Assembly: GCF_000023865.1 (NCBI RefSeq)
Contig: NC_013159.1
Span: 1,638,001-1,702,000, forward strand
Direction of reading: 5' to 3'
DNA: 64,000 bases
DNA from: Saccharomonospora viridis DSM 43017
GTDB taxonomy: Bacteria; Actinomycetota; Actinomycetes; Mycobacteriales; Pseudonocardiaceae
The stretch's first letter is position 1. Every line of letters begins with the position of its first letter. Below are positions 56,123 to 64,000 of this stretch, in pieces. A program made the translations under genes and the position numbers. A model generated the notes under the pieces. The model made no database searches. It was not told the DNA's origin and was given only the letters and a program-made list of their open reading frames with translations.

Positions 56123-56207
56123 GCACCGAGACGGAGTCGCCAGATGCGCACGGAAGATTCTGGACGAGGCTTGATCTCCAGTATGGTCGAGGTTCGACGA
56201 TGGCAGG

Positions 56208-56837
56208 GTGACTACTGAGGGAATCATCCTGATCGATGCGTGGGAGTTGCCTGAGGACCGGATCGACGAGTCCGTCGCACGCTGGCGGGAGCGCGTGGGG
56301 CTCATCCACACCGCCCCCGGTTTCCGGAGCGCGCGATTACATCGCAGACTGTCTCGAAAGTCCCGGCTCGGCCTGGTCAATGTGGCGCACTGGGATGACA
56401 TCGAAGCCCGGGACAGGGCGCTTTCCCATCCCGGCTTCGTCGCTTCGGCGGCCACCGCGGCCGGTTACGCCACCGTGCACGGCGGTTGGTACCACGTGGC
56501 GGCCGAGGTCCGCTCGACGCGAGTCGGTTCGGGTGAGGGGTCGGGAATCACCGTCATCGAGGCCGTTCAACTGCCCGCCGAGCGGGTCGACGAAGCGGTA
56601 TCGCGCTGGCTCGGCCGCGCGGAGTCGATGAGTGACCTCCCCGGCCACCAGGACAACCGGCTGCACCGTGCTGTGGACGCGGACACTCGTTTCCAGTTGG
56701 TCGGCATCGCACGGTGGGACAGCCTCGAGGCATGGGGGGCGGCGAACGACGACCCCCGGCTCCGGCAACGTCTGCCCGACTTCCCCGACTTCGCCGCCGT
56801 CGACACCGCGGCCTTCCAGGTCGTTGCCGAGTTCTGA
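56208..56837 (+). CDS. Two-domain ABM-like (dimeric alpha-beta barrel) protein
   Basis: Protein of 209 residues built from two homologous halves: IILIDAWELPEDRIDESVAR onward (residues 5-95) and ITVIEAVQLPAERVDEAVSR onward (about 113-205). Each looks like an antibiotic-biosynthesis-monooxygenase/stress-responsive ferredoxin-like barrel, which normally works as a homodimer; here the dimer would be made within one chain. No catalytic residues can be named. GTG at 56208 is the start. Same strand as the AraC regulator, 85 bp after it. Confidence 0.7.
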   Translation: MTTEGIILIDAWELPEDRIDESVARWRERVGLIHTAPGFRSARLHRRLSRKSRLGLVNVAHWDDIEARDRALSHPGFVASAATAAGYATVHGGWYHVAAEVRSTRVGSGEGSGITVIEAVQLPAERVDEAVSRWLGRAESMSDLPGHQDNRLHRAVDADTRFQLVGIARWDSLEAWGAANDDPRLRQRLPDFPDFAAVDTAAFQVVAEF

Positions 56838-56879
56838 GCACGGGGCGAGCCGGTCATGGACCGGGACCCAAGGATGATC

Positions 56880-56926
56880 AAGGGGTGTCGACGCCTGTCC
56901 GTCGTGGACCGACATCGACACCCCTT
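56880..56926. terminator. Bidirectional terminator between ABM protein and lysS
   Basis: AAGGGGTGTCGA (56880-56891) pairs with TCGACACCCCTT (56915-56926), 12 bp perfect, and the loop contains a further GTCC/GGAC pairing. A short T-run follows on the plus strand (CCCCTTTCC). It lies between convergent genes and can serve both. Confidence 0.8.
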
Positions 56927-56972
56927 TCCGAGTCCGCCCGAATCCCTTCGCCGAAGGCCGAGCCGAACCCGG

Positions 56973-58472
56973 TCAGACGGGCTTGACCATCGGGAACAGG
57001 ATGGTTTCGCGGATGCCCTTACCGGTGAAGGCCATCAACAGCCGGTCGATACCCATACCCACGCCGACGGTCGGTGGCATGCCGTATTCCAAAGCACGCA
57101 GGAAGTCCTCGTCGAGCTGCATGGCCTCCGGATCGCCGTCCGCGGCCAGCAGGGACTGTTCGGTGAGGCGCCTGCGCTGCTCCACCGGGTCGATCAGCTC
57201 GGAGAAGCAGGTCCCCAGCTCCATGCCGAAGCCGATGAGATCCCACTTCTCCACCAGCAACGGGTCGTCGCGGTGCTGGCGGGTGAGCGGGCTGGTCTCC
57301 AACGGGTAGTCCCGCACGAACGTGGGCTGGATCAACGTGTGCTCGACCAGCTCCTCGAACAGGTGCTCCACGAGCTTGCCCGGCCCCCAGGACGGATCCC
57401 AGCTGATGTCGCGGTCATCGGCGTGTCGACGCAGTACCTCGATGGGGGTACGCGGGGTGATCTCGGCGTCGAGGGCTTCCGACACCGACCCGTACAGCGT
57501 GATCTGCGGCCAGTCACCGCTTAGATCGACCTCGCCGTACTTGGGGTTGCGCACGACCGTGTCACCGAAGACGGCCTCGGCCGCACGACGCATGAGGTCC
57601 TGGGTGACCCCCATGCCGTCGTTGTAGTCGCCGTAGGCCATGTACCACTCCAGCATCGTGAACTCGGGGTTGTGCGTGGAGTCGGCGCCCTCGTTCCGGA
57701 AGGACCGGTTGATCTCGAAGACCTTCTCCATCCCGCCGACCACGAGTCGCTTGAGGAACAGCTCGGGGGCGATACGCAGGTAGAGGTCGAGATCGTAGGC
57801 ATTGATGTGCGTGGTGAACGGACGTGCCGTCGCCCCACCGTGCACCAGGTGGAGCATCGGGGTCTCCACCTCGAGGAACCCACGCTCCAACAGCCCCGAA
57901 CGCAGCGCCTGGAGTGTGGCGGCCCGGTGCCGCACCATCTGCCGGGCCTCGGGGTTGACGATCAGGTCGACGTAGCGCTGCCGGACCCGGGCCTCCGGGT
58001 CGGTCAGACCCTTGTGCTTCTCGGGCAGGGGGCGTAGTGCCTTGGACGTCAGCCGCCACTCGTCGACCAGCACCGACAGCTCGCCACGCTTGGACGTGAT
58101 GACCTCGCCGGTGACACCGACGTGGTCGCCGAGATCGATGTCACTCTTCCAGGACTGGAGAGACTCGGCCCCCACTTTGTCGAGCGACAGCATGATCTGG
58201 ATCTGGCCGGAGGCGTCGCGGATGGTGGCGAAGCACAGCTTGCCGCCCGTGCGGTACAGCATCACTCGGCCGGTGATCGAGACGCGCTCGCCGGTGTGGT
58301 GGTCGGGTTCCAGGTCCCCGTGGCGTTCGCGGACCTGGCCGATCGTGGTGGTCCTGGGGTATCCGACGGGGTAGGGGTCGACGCCCGAGGCGCGCAGCCG
58401 CTCCAGCTTCTCTCGCCGGATGCGCATCTGCTCGGGCAGGTCCTCGTGGAAATCGTCCAGCGCGTCACTCAC
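56973..58472 (-). CDS. lysS: Lysyl-tRNA synthetase, class II
   Basis: Charges tRNA-Lys. The 499-residue product has an N-terminal OB-fold anticodon-binding domain (VSITGRVMLYRTGGKLCFAT region) and the class II catalytic core: motif 1 around GFLEVETPMLH, motif 2 FEINRSFRNEGADSTHNPEF, motif 3 GVGMGIDRLLMAFTG. The GTG before SDALDDFHEDLP is preferred; an upstream ATG at 58511 would add 13 residues. Monocistronic, with a terminator downstream. Confidence 0.96.
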   Translation of the reverse strand: MSDALDDFHEDLPEQMRIRREKLERLRASGVDPYPVGYPRTTTIGQVRERHGDLEPDHHTGERVSITGRVMLYRTGGKLCFATIRDASGQIQIMLSLDKVGAESLQSWKSDIDLGDHVGVTGEVITSKRGELSVLVDEWRLTSKALRPLPEKHKGLTDPEARVRQRYVDLIVNPEARQMVRHRAATLQALRSGLLERGFLEVETPMLHLVHGGATARPFTTHINAYDLDLYLRIAPELFLKRLVVGGMEKVFEINRSFRNEGADSTHNPEFTMLEWYMAYGDYNDGMGVTQDLMRRAAEAVFGDTVVRNPKYGEVDLSGDWPQITLYGSVSEALDAEITPRTPIEVLRRHADDRDISWDPSWGPGKLVEHLFEELVEHTLIQPTFVRDYPLETSPLTRQHRDDPLLVEKWDLIGFGMELGTCFSELIDPVEQRRRLTEQSLLAADGDPEAMQLDEDFLRALEYGMPPTVGVGMGIDRLLMAFTGKGIRETILFPMVKPV

Positions 58473-58507
58473 GGCGACGAGTCTATCTGCCCAGTTGAGG
58501 CGGTGTT

Positions 58508-59143
58508 TCACCGCCGGGTGCTGCCGAAGAGCAGGCGCGCGTCACACAGGTGCGCGCTGGCCAGGGGGCGGCGCCCGGCGAGATAACCGAGCGGGCCGTG
58601 TGGGTTCACCGTCCAGGTGGCCGAGGCGAACCGGGCCCGCATACGCGCCCGCACCGGGCTCGGCCACGGCCGTCCCGAGACGGATTGGATGATCGTGAAC
58701 GCGGCCCGGGTGGCGGGACCGACCGGGCCACGTGGGGTGAACGACGCCGTGGCGATCCACTCCCCGTGGGCGGAGGCCGAGGCGGTGAATCCGTCGGAGC
58801 GGTCGAGTTCGAAGACGGCCGACTCCTTGGGGATGCCCCACAGCTCGCGGCCACCGGCCCGGGACGCTTCGTTGTCCACCCAGATCTCGGTGATGCTGGC
58901 CGCCAGTGCGGACCTGAAGCGTCGTTCGGGCCGCGTCGCGACCGTGGCGAGCAGTTCGTGGTAGCTCAACTGTCCCGGCGGGGTGTAGTCGATCCACGCC
59001 GTGACCACCACGGCCCTGCCACCGATCATGAGGGGGCTGACCACGTCGGGCACGCGGGGCAGCGCTCTGCGGGGCACCGACCACACCGATACGAACGCCT
59101 CGCCGGCGAGTCGCCACGGTTCGTCGGGGTAAGCGGCACTCAT
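58508..59143 (-). CDS. Acetoacetate decarboxylase-family protein
   Basis: Protein of 211 residues with the acetoacetate decarboxylase fold. The expected Schiff-base lysine lies in GRELWGIPKESAVFEL, and the preceding ITEIWVDNEASRAGG matches the strand that packs on the active site. Members decarboxylate acetoacetate or act on related keto acids. It overlaps the enoyl-CoA hydratase gene by four bases (ATGA), and thus belongs to the catabolic cluster where acetoacetate could be an end product. Confidence 0.8.
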   Translation of the reverse strand: MSAAYPDEPWRLAGEAFVSVWSVPRRALPRVPDVVSPLMIGGRAVVVTAWIDYTPPGQLSYHELLATVATRPERRFRSALAASITEIWVDNEASRAGGRELWGIPKESAVFELDRSDGFTASASAHGEWIATASFTPRGPVGPATRAAFTIIQSVSGRPWPSPVRARMRARFASATWTVNPHGPLGYLAGRRPLASAHLCDARLLFGSTRR

Positions 59144-60015
59144 GCGTCGTCCTTTCGGACCCAGGGCAGGAAGTCGGGCAGGTCGTCCGGCACGCGCAGG
59201 GTGAAGTTCGGCGGACGCTTCTGCAGGAAGGACAGTACCCCCTCGACGGCGTCCGGGTTGTTCGGAACGCTGCCGATCAAGCGGGAGTTCAGGGCGTGGA
59301 CCGGAATCGGGGAGTCCACAGCAGACATCCGATACAGCAGTTGCCGGGTGACGGCCACCGACACCGGCGCGGTGGTGGAGACGAGCTCGGCCGCCAGCGT
59401 GTACGCCGAGTCGAGTAACGCGTCCGGCTCGTGCACGCTGTGGACCAGTCCGGCGGCGAGCGCCTCGTCGGCGCCGAAGACGCGACCGCTGACCATCCAG
59501 TCCAGTGCCCGCCCCATACCCACAAGACGGGGCAGGAACCATGCCGAGGCGCCTTCGGGGTAGATACCGCGACGCACGAAGACGAACCCGAAGCGCGCGT
59601 CGGTGGCTGCCAGGCGGTAGTCGGCCGCCAGGGTGATGGTGATCCCCCCGCCGATCGCCGCACCGTGCAACGCGGCGATGATCGGTTTGTTCGACGCGAA
59701 CATACGGCGGGACACGCGGCCGGCGGGCTCCTGCCACGCGGCGTCGGGACCGGTGTCGGCGTCGAAGTCGAACCCACCCTGGCTCAGGTCGGCGCCGACG
59801 CAGAAGTCACGGCCGTTGGCGGTGAGCACCACGACCCGCACGTCGTGATCGTGGTCGGCACGCGTGAGGGCGTCAGTGAGTTCGTCGGCCATGGTGACGG
59901 TGTAGCCGTTGCGGGCTTCGGGCCGGTTGAGGGTGATGGTCGCGATCCGATCGGCGACCCGGTAGGTGATCTGGGTGTAGTCGGTACCGTCGCCGTCGTC
60001 GACATGGTTGGCCAC
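59140..60015 (-). CDS. Enoyl-CoA hydratase/isomerase family protein
   Basis: Crotonase-fold enzyme of 291 residues. Oxyanion-hole and active-site regions are DFCVGADLSQGG, ALHGAAIGGGITITLAADYR and FVFVRRGIYPEGASAWFLPR, with one catalytic Glu kept (in YPEG) while the first Glu position is Gly in GAAIGGGI. The most likely start is GTG (VANHVDDGDGTDY) at 60015; earlier in-frame codons lie in the divergent promoter. In atu-type pathways a crotonase hydrates an isohexenylglutaconyl-CoA intermediate; here the substrate is unproven. Confidence 0.85.
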   Translation of the reverse strand: MANHVDDGDGTDYTQITYRVADRIATITLNRPEARNGYTVTMADELTDALTRADHDHDVRVVVLTANGRDFCVGADLSQGGFDFDADTGPDAAWQEPAGRVSRRMFASNKPIIAALHGAAIGGGITITLAADYRLAATDARFGFVFVRRGIYPEGASAWFLPRLVGMGRALDWMVSGRVFGADEALAAGLVHSVHEPDALLDSAYTLAAELVSTTAPVSVAVTRQLLYRMSAVDSPIPVHALNSRLIGSVPNNPDAVEGVLSFLQKRPPNFTLRVPDDLPDFLPWVRKDDA

Positions 60016-60186
60016 GCTGTCTCCCGAGGTCTCCAGCCGTCTCGTCCCCGCCGGAACATTGGACCAGAGTCGCTGGCGTTGACATAGCGCCAACAGAATG
60101 AAAAAAATCAGGCACGCTTGATTGTTCTCCGTATGTGGTGCCACTCTGATGCGGCGGCGCCGATGCCGCTGCGAGGAGGTGGGCAC
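60016..60186. promoter_or_regulatory. Divergent promoter region of the acyl-CoA cluster
   Basis: Between the enoyl-CoA hydratase (minus) and TIGR03084 gene (plus). A TTGACA at 60079-60084 is a good plus-strand -35, although the AT-rich run that follows has no clear -10. TGGCG-N9-CGCCA (60074-60092) overlaps it and may bind a regulator. GAGGAGG at about 60172-60178 is the ribosome binding site of the plus-strand gene. Confidence 0.45.
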
Positions 60187-61002
60187 GTGGCGGACGTCAG
60201 TGCGATCGTGCGGGACCTGGACGCCGAAGGCGACGAAGTCGACGCGCTGGTCGCCGAACTCGATGAGTGGGAGTGGGCGCTGCCGACCCCCGCACCGGGA
60301 TGGACGATCGCCCATCAGATCGCCCATTTGGCGTGGACCGACGACAAAGCGCTCCTCGCCCTACGGGAACCGGAACGGTTCGTCCGCGAAAGCATCGACC
60401 CGTCCGCTGTGGACGAAAACGGGGACAGTGTCGTCGATCGGAGCGCCGCACAGGGTGCGTCACGACCCATCGCGGAGCTGCTGCGGTCCTGGCGGCGGCG
60501 ACGTGCGGAATTGAGCGCGGCCCTGATCGCCGCGCCGCCGGGGACCCGACTGCCGTGGTTCGGTCCGCCCATGAGCGTGGCGTCGATGGCCTCGGCGAGG
60601 TTGATGGAGACATGGGCGCACGGACAGGACATCGCCGACGTGCTCGGGGTACGACGCAGTCCGACCGCGCGGTTGTGGCACGTGGCCCGGCTCGGCGTGC
60701 GCACCCGCGATTTCGCCTTCGCATCGCACGGACTGACGGTGCCGGACGAGGAGTTCCGCGTCGAACTCACCGCACCCGACGGCGGTACGTGGGCCTTCGG
60801 GCCGAAGGAGGCGACCCAGCGGGTCACCGGTGACGCGCATCAGTTCTGCCTCGTGGTGACCCAACGTGCGCACGTGCTCGACACCGAGCTTCGGGCGGAA
60901 GGGGAGCAGGCCGCGACGTGGCTGACGATCGCGCAGGCGTTCGCGGGCCCACCCGGTAGGGGACGTGCTGCGGAACGGACCACCGGAAGGACCGTCTCGT
61001 GA
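60187..61002 (+). CDS. TIGR03084-type DinB/mycothiol-dependent isomerase-like protein
   Basis: Protein of 271 residues of the TIGR03084 group, related to mycothiol-dependent maleylpyruvate isomerases. The four-helix N-terminal domain has APGWTIAHQIAHLAWTDDKA and MASARLMETWAHGQDIADVL, with His residues placed as for metal binding. The GTG at 60187 follows GAGGAGG with good spacing. It heads the plus-strand operon and overlaps the AtuA-like gene by four bases (GTGA). Its reaction is not known to me. Confidence 0.82.
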   Translation: MADVSAIVRDLDAEGDEVDALVAELDEWEWALPTPAPGWTIAHQIAHLAWTDDKALLALREPERFVRESIDPSAVDENGDSVVDRSAAQGASRPIAELLRSWRRRRAELSAALIAAPPGTRLPWFGPPMSVASMASARLMETWAHGQDIADVLGVRRSPTARLWHVARLGVRTRDFAFASHGLTVPDEEFRVELTAPDGGTWAFGPKEATQRVTGDAHQFCLVVTQRAHVLDTELRAEGEQAATWLTIAQAFAGPPGRGRAAERTTGRTVS

Positions 61003-62684
61003 TCAGGATCGGCAACGCGTCCGGTTTCTACGGTGATCGGTTCTCGGCCGTGCGCGACATGCTCACCGGTGGCCCCCTCGACGTGCTCACCGGCGACTAC
61101 CTCGCCGAACTGACCATGCTCATCCTCGGCAGGGACCGACTGAAGGACCCCTGTCGGGGGTATGCCACGACGTTTCTGCGGCAGCTGGAGGACAGCCTCG
61201 GCCTGGCCGTCGACGCGGGCGTCAAGGTGGTCACCAACGCGGGCGGGCTCAACCCGGCCGGACTGGCCCAGCAGCTACGCGATCTCGCGCAGCGTCTCGG
61301 TATCGAGGTCACCGTGGCACACGTGGAGGGCGACGACCTCGTCTTTCGTGCCGAGGAACTCGGACTCGGCCACCCGGTCACGGCCAACGCCTACCTCGGC
61401 GCGTTCGGCATCGCCGAATGTCTGCGGGCCGGAGCCGACGTGGTGGTCACCGGTCGGGTCACCGACGCCTCGCTCGTGGTGGGACCCGCCGTCGCGCGCT
61501 TCGGGTGGCGGCCGTCCGATCACGACGCACTCGCCGGGGCCGTGGTGGCCGGACACGTCCTGGAATGCGGAGCGCAGGCCACCGGCGGCAATTACGCGTT
61601 CTTCACCGAGCACCGACTCGGACTCCCCGGGTTCCCCATCGCGGAGATCGAGGAGGACGGTTCCAGCGTCATCACCAAACACGAGGGCACCGGCGGTGCG
61701 GTCACCGTCGACACCGTCACCGCGCAGCTGCTGTACGAGATCGCCGGTCCCCGCTACGCCGGGCCCGACGTCACGACCCGGTTCGACACGATCCACCTGA
61801 CTCAGGACGGGCCCGACCGGGTACGGATCAGCGGAGTGCGCGGGGAACCACCCCCACCGCGGCTGAAGGTGGGGTGCACGACCCTCGGCGGACACCGCAA
61901 CGAGGTGACGTTCGTCCTCACCGGACTCGAGATCGAGGCCAAAGCGGAGCTGGTGCGGAAACAGTTCGAAGCGGCACTCGGTGACCGGATCCCCCGCTCG
62001 ATGCGCTGGACCCTGGCGCGCACCGACCACGTCGACGCCGACACCGAGGAGACCGCGAGTGCTCTGCTGCACTGCGCGGTCAGTGATCCGGATCCCGACC
62101 TCGTGGGACGGTCGTTCAGCGGTGCGGCCGTCGAGCTCGGGTTGTCGAGTTATCCCGGTTTCCACCTCACCGCGCCACCGTCGAAGGCCAGTCCCTACGG
62201 CGTGTTCTCCGACGCCTTCGTACCCGCCGAGGCGGTACCGCACGTGGCGGTGCTGCCCGACGGACGCCGCGTGGACATCCGTCCACCCGAACACACGCGG
62301 GAACTCGTCGGGGTAGCCGAACCCCCACTACCTGAGCCGTTGCCCGAGGGACCCACCCGCCGGGTACCGCTGGGCACGATCGTGGGTGCCCGCAGTGGCG
62401 ACAAGGGCGGCGACGCCAACCTCGGCCTGTGGGTGCGCACACCCGAGGCGTGGCGGTGGTTGGCGCACGCGATCACCGTCGACACCGTGCGTGAGTTGTT
62501 GCCCGAAGTCGCCGACCTCCCCGTCCGACGGTTCCTGCTGCCGAACCTGTGGGCCGTCAACGTGGTCGTGGAGGGGATCCTCGGCGCGGGTGTGGCGTCG
62601 CGGGCGCGGTTCGATCCACAGGCGAAGGCACTCGGCGAGTGGTTGCGCAGCCGTGTCGTGGAGGTACCGGAGGTGTTGCTGTGA
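60999..62684 (+). CDS. AtuA-family (DUF1446) acyclic terpene utilisation protein
   Basis: Protein of 561 residues of the DUF1446/AtuA family: IRIGNASGFYGDRFSAVRDM at the start, VVTNAGGLNPAGLAQQL, VVVTGRVTDASLVVGPA and ECGAQATGGNYAFF, then a C-terminal domain beginning VPLGTIVGARSGDKGGDANL. AtuA is required for growth on citronellol and geraniol in pseudomonads, but its reaction is not established. The GTG start and the stop each overlap a neighbour by four bases, so it is cotranslated with TIGR03084 and acyl-CoA dehydrogenase genes. Confidence 0.88.
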   Translation: MIRIGNASGFYGDRFSAVRDMLTGGPLDVLTGDYLAELTMLILGRDRLKDPCRGYATTFLRQLEDSLGLAVDAGVKVVTNAGGLNPAGLAQQLRDLAQRLGIEVTVAHVEGDDLVFRAEELGLGHPVTANAYLGAFGIAECLRAGADVVVTGRVTDASLVVGPAVARFGWRPSDHDALAGAVVAGHVLECGAQATGGNYAFFTEHRLGLPGFPIAEIEEDGSSVITKHEGTGGAVTVDTVTAQLLYEIAGPRYAGPDVTTRFDTIHLTQDGPDRVRISGVRGEPPPPRLKVGCTTLGGHRNEVTFVLTGLEIEAKAELVRKQFEAALGDRIPRSMRWTLARTDHVDADTEETASALLHCAVSDPDPDLVGRSFSGAAVELGLSSYPGFHLTAPPSKASPYGVFSDAFVPAEAVPHVAVLPDGRRVDIRPPEHTRELVGVAEPPLPEPLPEGPTRRVPLGTIVGARSGDKGGDANLGLWVRTPEAWRWLAHAITVDTVRELLPEVADLPVRRFLLPNLWAVNVVVEGILGAGVASRARFDPQAKALGEWLRSRVVEVPEVLL

Positions 62685-63835
62685 CGGGGAACGATCCCTT
62701 CGCCACGCCCGAGCGGCGCACGTTGCGCCAGACCGTGCGCCGGTTCGTGACCGCCGAGATCCTGCCGCACCTGGACGAATGGGAACGCGCCGGGGAACTG
62801 CCGCGCGAGTTGCACGCCAAAGCCGCCGAACTGGGACTGCTGGGGGTGTCGTTCCCCGAGTCCGTGGGCGGTTCGGGCGGTGACATCGTGGACGCCCTCA
62901 CGGTCGTCGAGGAGGTCCACCTCGCCGGTGGTTCGGGTGGAGTGGTCGCGTCGCTGTTCACCGGTGGCATCGCCCTGCCGCACATCGTGGCCGCGGGGGA
63001 TCGGTGGCAGATCGACCGGTGGGTGCGACCCACCCTGGCGGGCAAGACCATCGGGGCGTTGGCGATCACCGAACCCGACGGGGGGTCGGACGTGGCGTCG
63101 TTGCGGACCACGGCGGTGCGCGACGGCGACCACTACGTCGTCAACGGGGCGAAGACGTTCATCACCTCCGGTTGCCGCGCCGACTTCGTCACCACCGCCG
63201 TGCGGACGGGACAGCCCGGGGCGCACGGGCTTTCCCTGCTGGTGATCGAGAAGGGTACGCCCGGCTTCTTTGTGAGCCGCAGGTTGGAGAAGATGGGCTG
63301 GCACTGTTCCGACACCGCCGAATTGTCGTTCGACGACGTGCGGGTTCCCGCCTCGCATCTGGTGGGGGCCGAGAACAGCGCTTTCGGCCAGATCGCCACA
63401 CAGTTCGTCGCCGAGCGGCTCACATTGGCCGTGCAGGCGTACGCCACCGCGCAACGCGCGCTGGAGCGCACGGTGGAGTGGTGCCGGCTGCGGGAGACGT
63501 TCGGCAGGCCGTTGATCTCGCGGCAGACCGTGCAGCACACGCTCGCCGAGATGGCCCGGCGTATCGACGTCGCCCGCACCTATGTCCGCCAGGTGGCGGC
63601 ACGCCATGCCGCGGGTGAGGAAGTGATCGCCCAGACGTGCTTCGCCAAGAACACCGCCGTCGAAGCGGGGTCATGGGTCGTCGACAAGGCCGTTCAACTC
63701 CACGGGGGACTCGGGTATTCACGTGAGTCCGAAGTGGAGCGTCATTATCGGGACATGCGCATCCTCGGTATCGGCGGTGGCGCCACTGAGATCATGACGA
63801 CGTTGGCGGCCAAGCGGCTCGGGTTCACCTCATGA
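62681..63835 (+). CDS. Acyl-CoA dehydrogenase
   Basis: FAD enzyme of 384 residues that introduces an alpha-beta double bond into an acyl-CoA. Typical motifs: ALAITEPDGGSDVASLRTTA, KTFITSGCRADF, FGRPLISRQTVQHTLAEMA and the C-terminal QLHGGLGYSRESEVERHYRD, followed by GGATEIM. The catalytic base is expected near the GYSRESEVER segment or the 250s as in citronellyl/isovaleryl types; this cannot be settled here. GTG start overlapping the AtuA stop (GTGA), stop overlapping the carboxyltransferase start. Confidence 0.93.
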   Translation: MTGNDPFATPERRTLRQTVRRFVTAEILPHLDEWERAGELPRELHAKAAELGLLGVSFPESVGGSGGDIVDALTVVEEVHLAGGSGGVVASLFTGGIALPHIVAAGDRWQIDRWVRPTLAGKTIGALAITEPDGGSDVASLRTTAVRDGDHYVVNGAKTFITSGCRADFVTTAVRTGQPGAHGLSLLVIEKGTPGFFVSRRLEKMGWHCSDTAELSFDDVRVPASHLVGAENSAFGQIATQFVAERLTLAVQAYATAQRALERTVEWCRLRETFGRPLISRQTVQHTLAEMARRIDVARTYVRQVAARHAAGEEVIAQTCFAKNTAVEAGSWVVDKAVQLHGGLGYSRESEVERHYRDMRILGIGGGATEIMTTLAAKRLGFTS

Positions 63836-64000
63836 CGATTTTGAAATCCATTGTGGACACAAATGATCCACGGTACCTCGGTTATCGGGCGGCCATGCTG
63901 GACAAGCTCGCCGAGATCGAGGCCGAACACGCCAAAGCCGTGGCCGGGGGTGGACGGAAGTACGTCGAAAGACACCGGCGGCGCGGCAAACTGCTCGTAC
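63832..64000 (+). CDS. Acyl-CoA carboxylase carboxyltransferase (beta) subunit, 5' end only
   Basis: The first 56 codons are visible before the window ends. The product starts TILKSIVDTNDPRYLGYRAA and reaches KYVERHRRRGKLLV, the N-terminal signature of biotin-dependent acyl-CoA carboxylase beta subunits (methylcrotonyl-, geranyl- or propionyl-CoA types). ATG overlaps the acyl-CoA dehydrogenase stop by four bases. A biotin carboxylase gene is expected further right. Confidence 0.85.
   Translation, partial: MTILKSIVDTNDPRYLGYRAAMLDKLAEIEAEHAKAVAGGGRKYVERHRRRGKLLV

Overview
High-GC actinobacterial chromosome. GTG and TTG starts are frequent, 4-base stop/start overlaps are common, and the markers are mycothiol- and polyprenol-mannose-type. 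Gene content points to Pseudonocardiaceae, possibly Saccharomonospora or a close relative; that placement is inference. No tRNA, rRNA, CRISPR array, insertion sequence or phage gene was seen. Positions 1-42000 keep the skeleton of a segment known from Mycobacterium tuberculosis (tal-tkt, ctaB, qor, ctaA, ABC exporter, mptB, sufR-BDCSU-T, ABC-F and its small HTH neighbour), with accessory genes inserted.

Layout. 1-4.7 kb (minus): pentose phosphate/glycolysis genes tkt-tal-pgi, with pgi cut by the window edge. 5.1-9.3 kb (plus): heme O synthase, a HelD-like RNA polymerase-associated helicase and an FKBP-like lipoprotein. 9.3-14.3 kb: quinone reductase, two membrane proteins, a PAP2 protein fused in frame to a second domain, and an ATP-grasp enzyme. 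14.3-20 kb (minus): acyl desaturase, heme A synthase, a 50-bp tandem repeat, a two-gene ABC exporter and mannosyltransferase MptB. 20.2-26.6 kb (plus): the SUF iron-sulfur operon with its SufR repressor, ending at a strong terminator.

26.7-35.9 kb (minus): a tightly packed nine-gene operon. It combines a predicted L-carnitine degradation module (dehydrogenase, keto-acid cleavage enzyme, thioesterase), a complete oligopeptide-type ABC transporter, a serine hydrolase and a regulator carrying both XRE and TetR DNA-binding domains. A perfect operator-like palindrome lies upstream.

36.2-46.3 kb: dNTPase, a peptidyl-tRNA hydrolase of the acVLRF1 type beside an ABC-F ATPase, a small HTH protein, a membrane glycosyltransferase-like protein, an ABC exporter with an alpha/beta hydrolase, and an LCP cell-wall ligase. 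46.3-49.4 kb (minus): a frame-broken acyl-CoA thioesterase downstream of a clear cobalamin riboswitch, then peroxiredoxin and a degenerate GGDEF/EAL protein. 49.8-53.5 kb (minus): ribonucleotide reductase nrdA-nrdB behind tandem NrdR boxes; the small subunit has Phe where the radical Tyr should be (class Ic-like). 53.5-56.8 kb: a flavin monooxygenase divergent from an AraC regulator, and a two-domain ABM protein. 57-58.5 kb: lysS. 58.5-64 kb: a divergent acyl-CoA catabolic cluster (acetoacetate decarboxylase-like, enoyl-CoA hydratase / TIGR03084, AtuA-type DUF1446, acyl-CoA dehydrogenase, carboxyltransferase) running off the window end.
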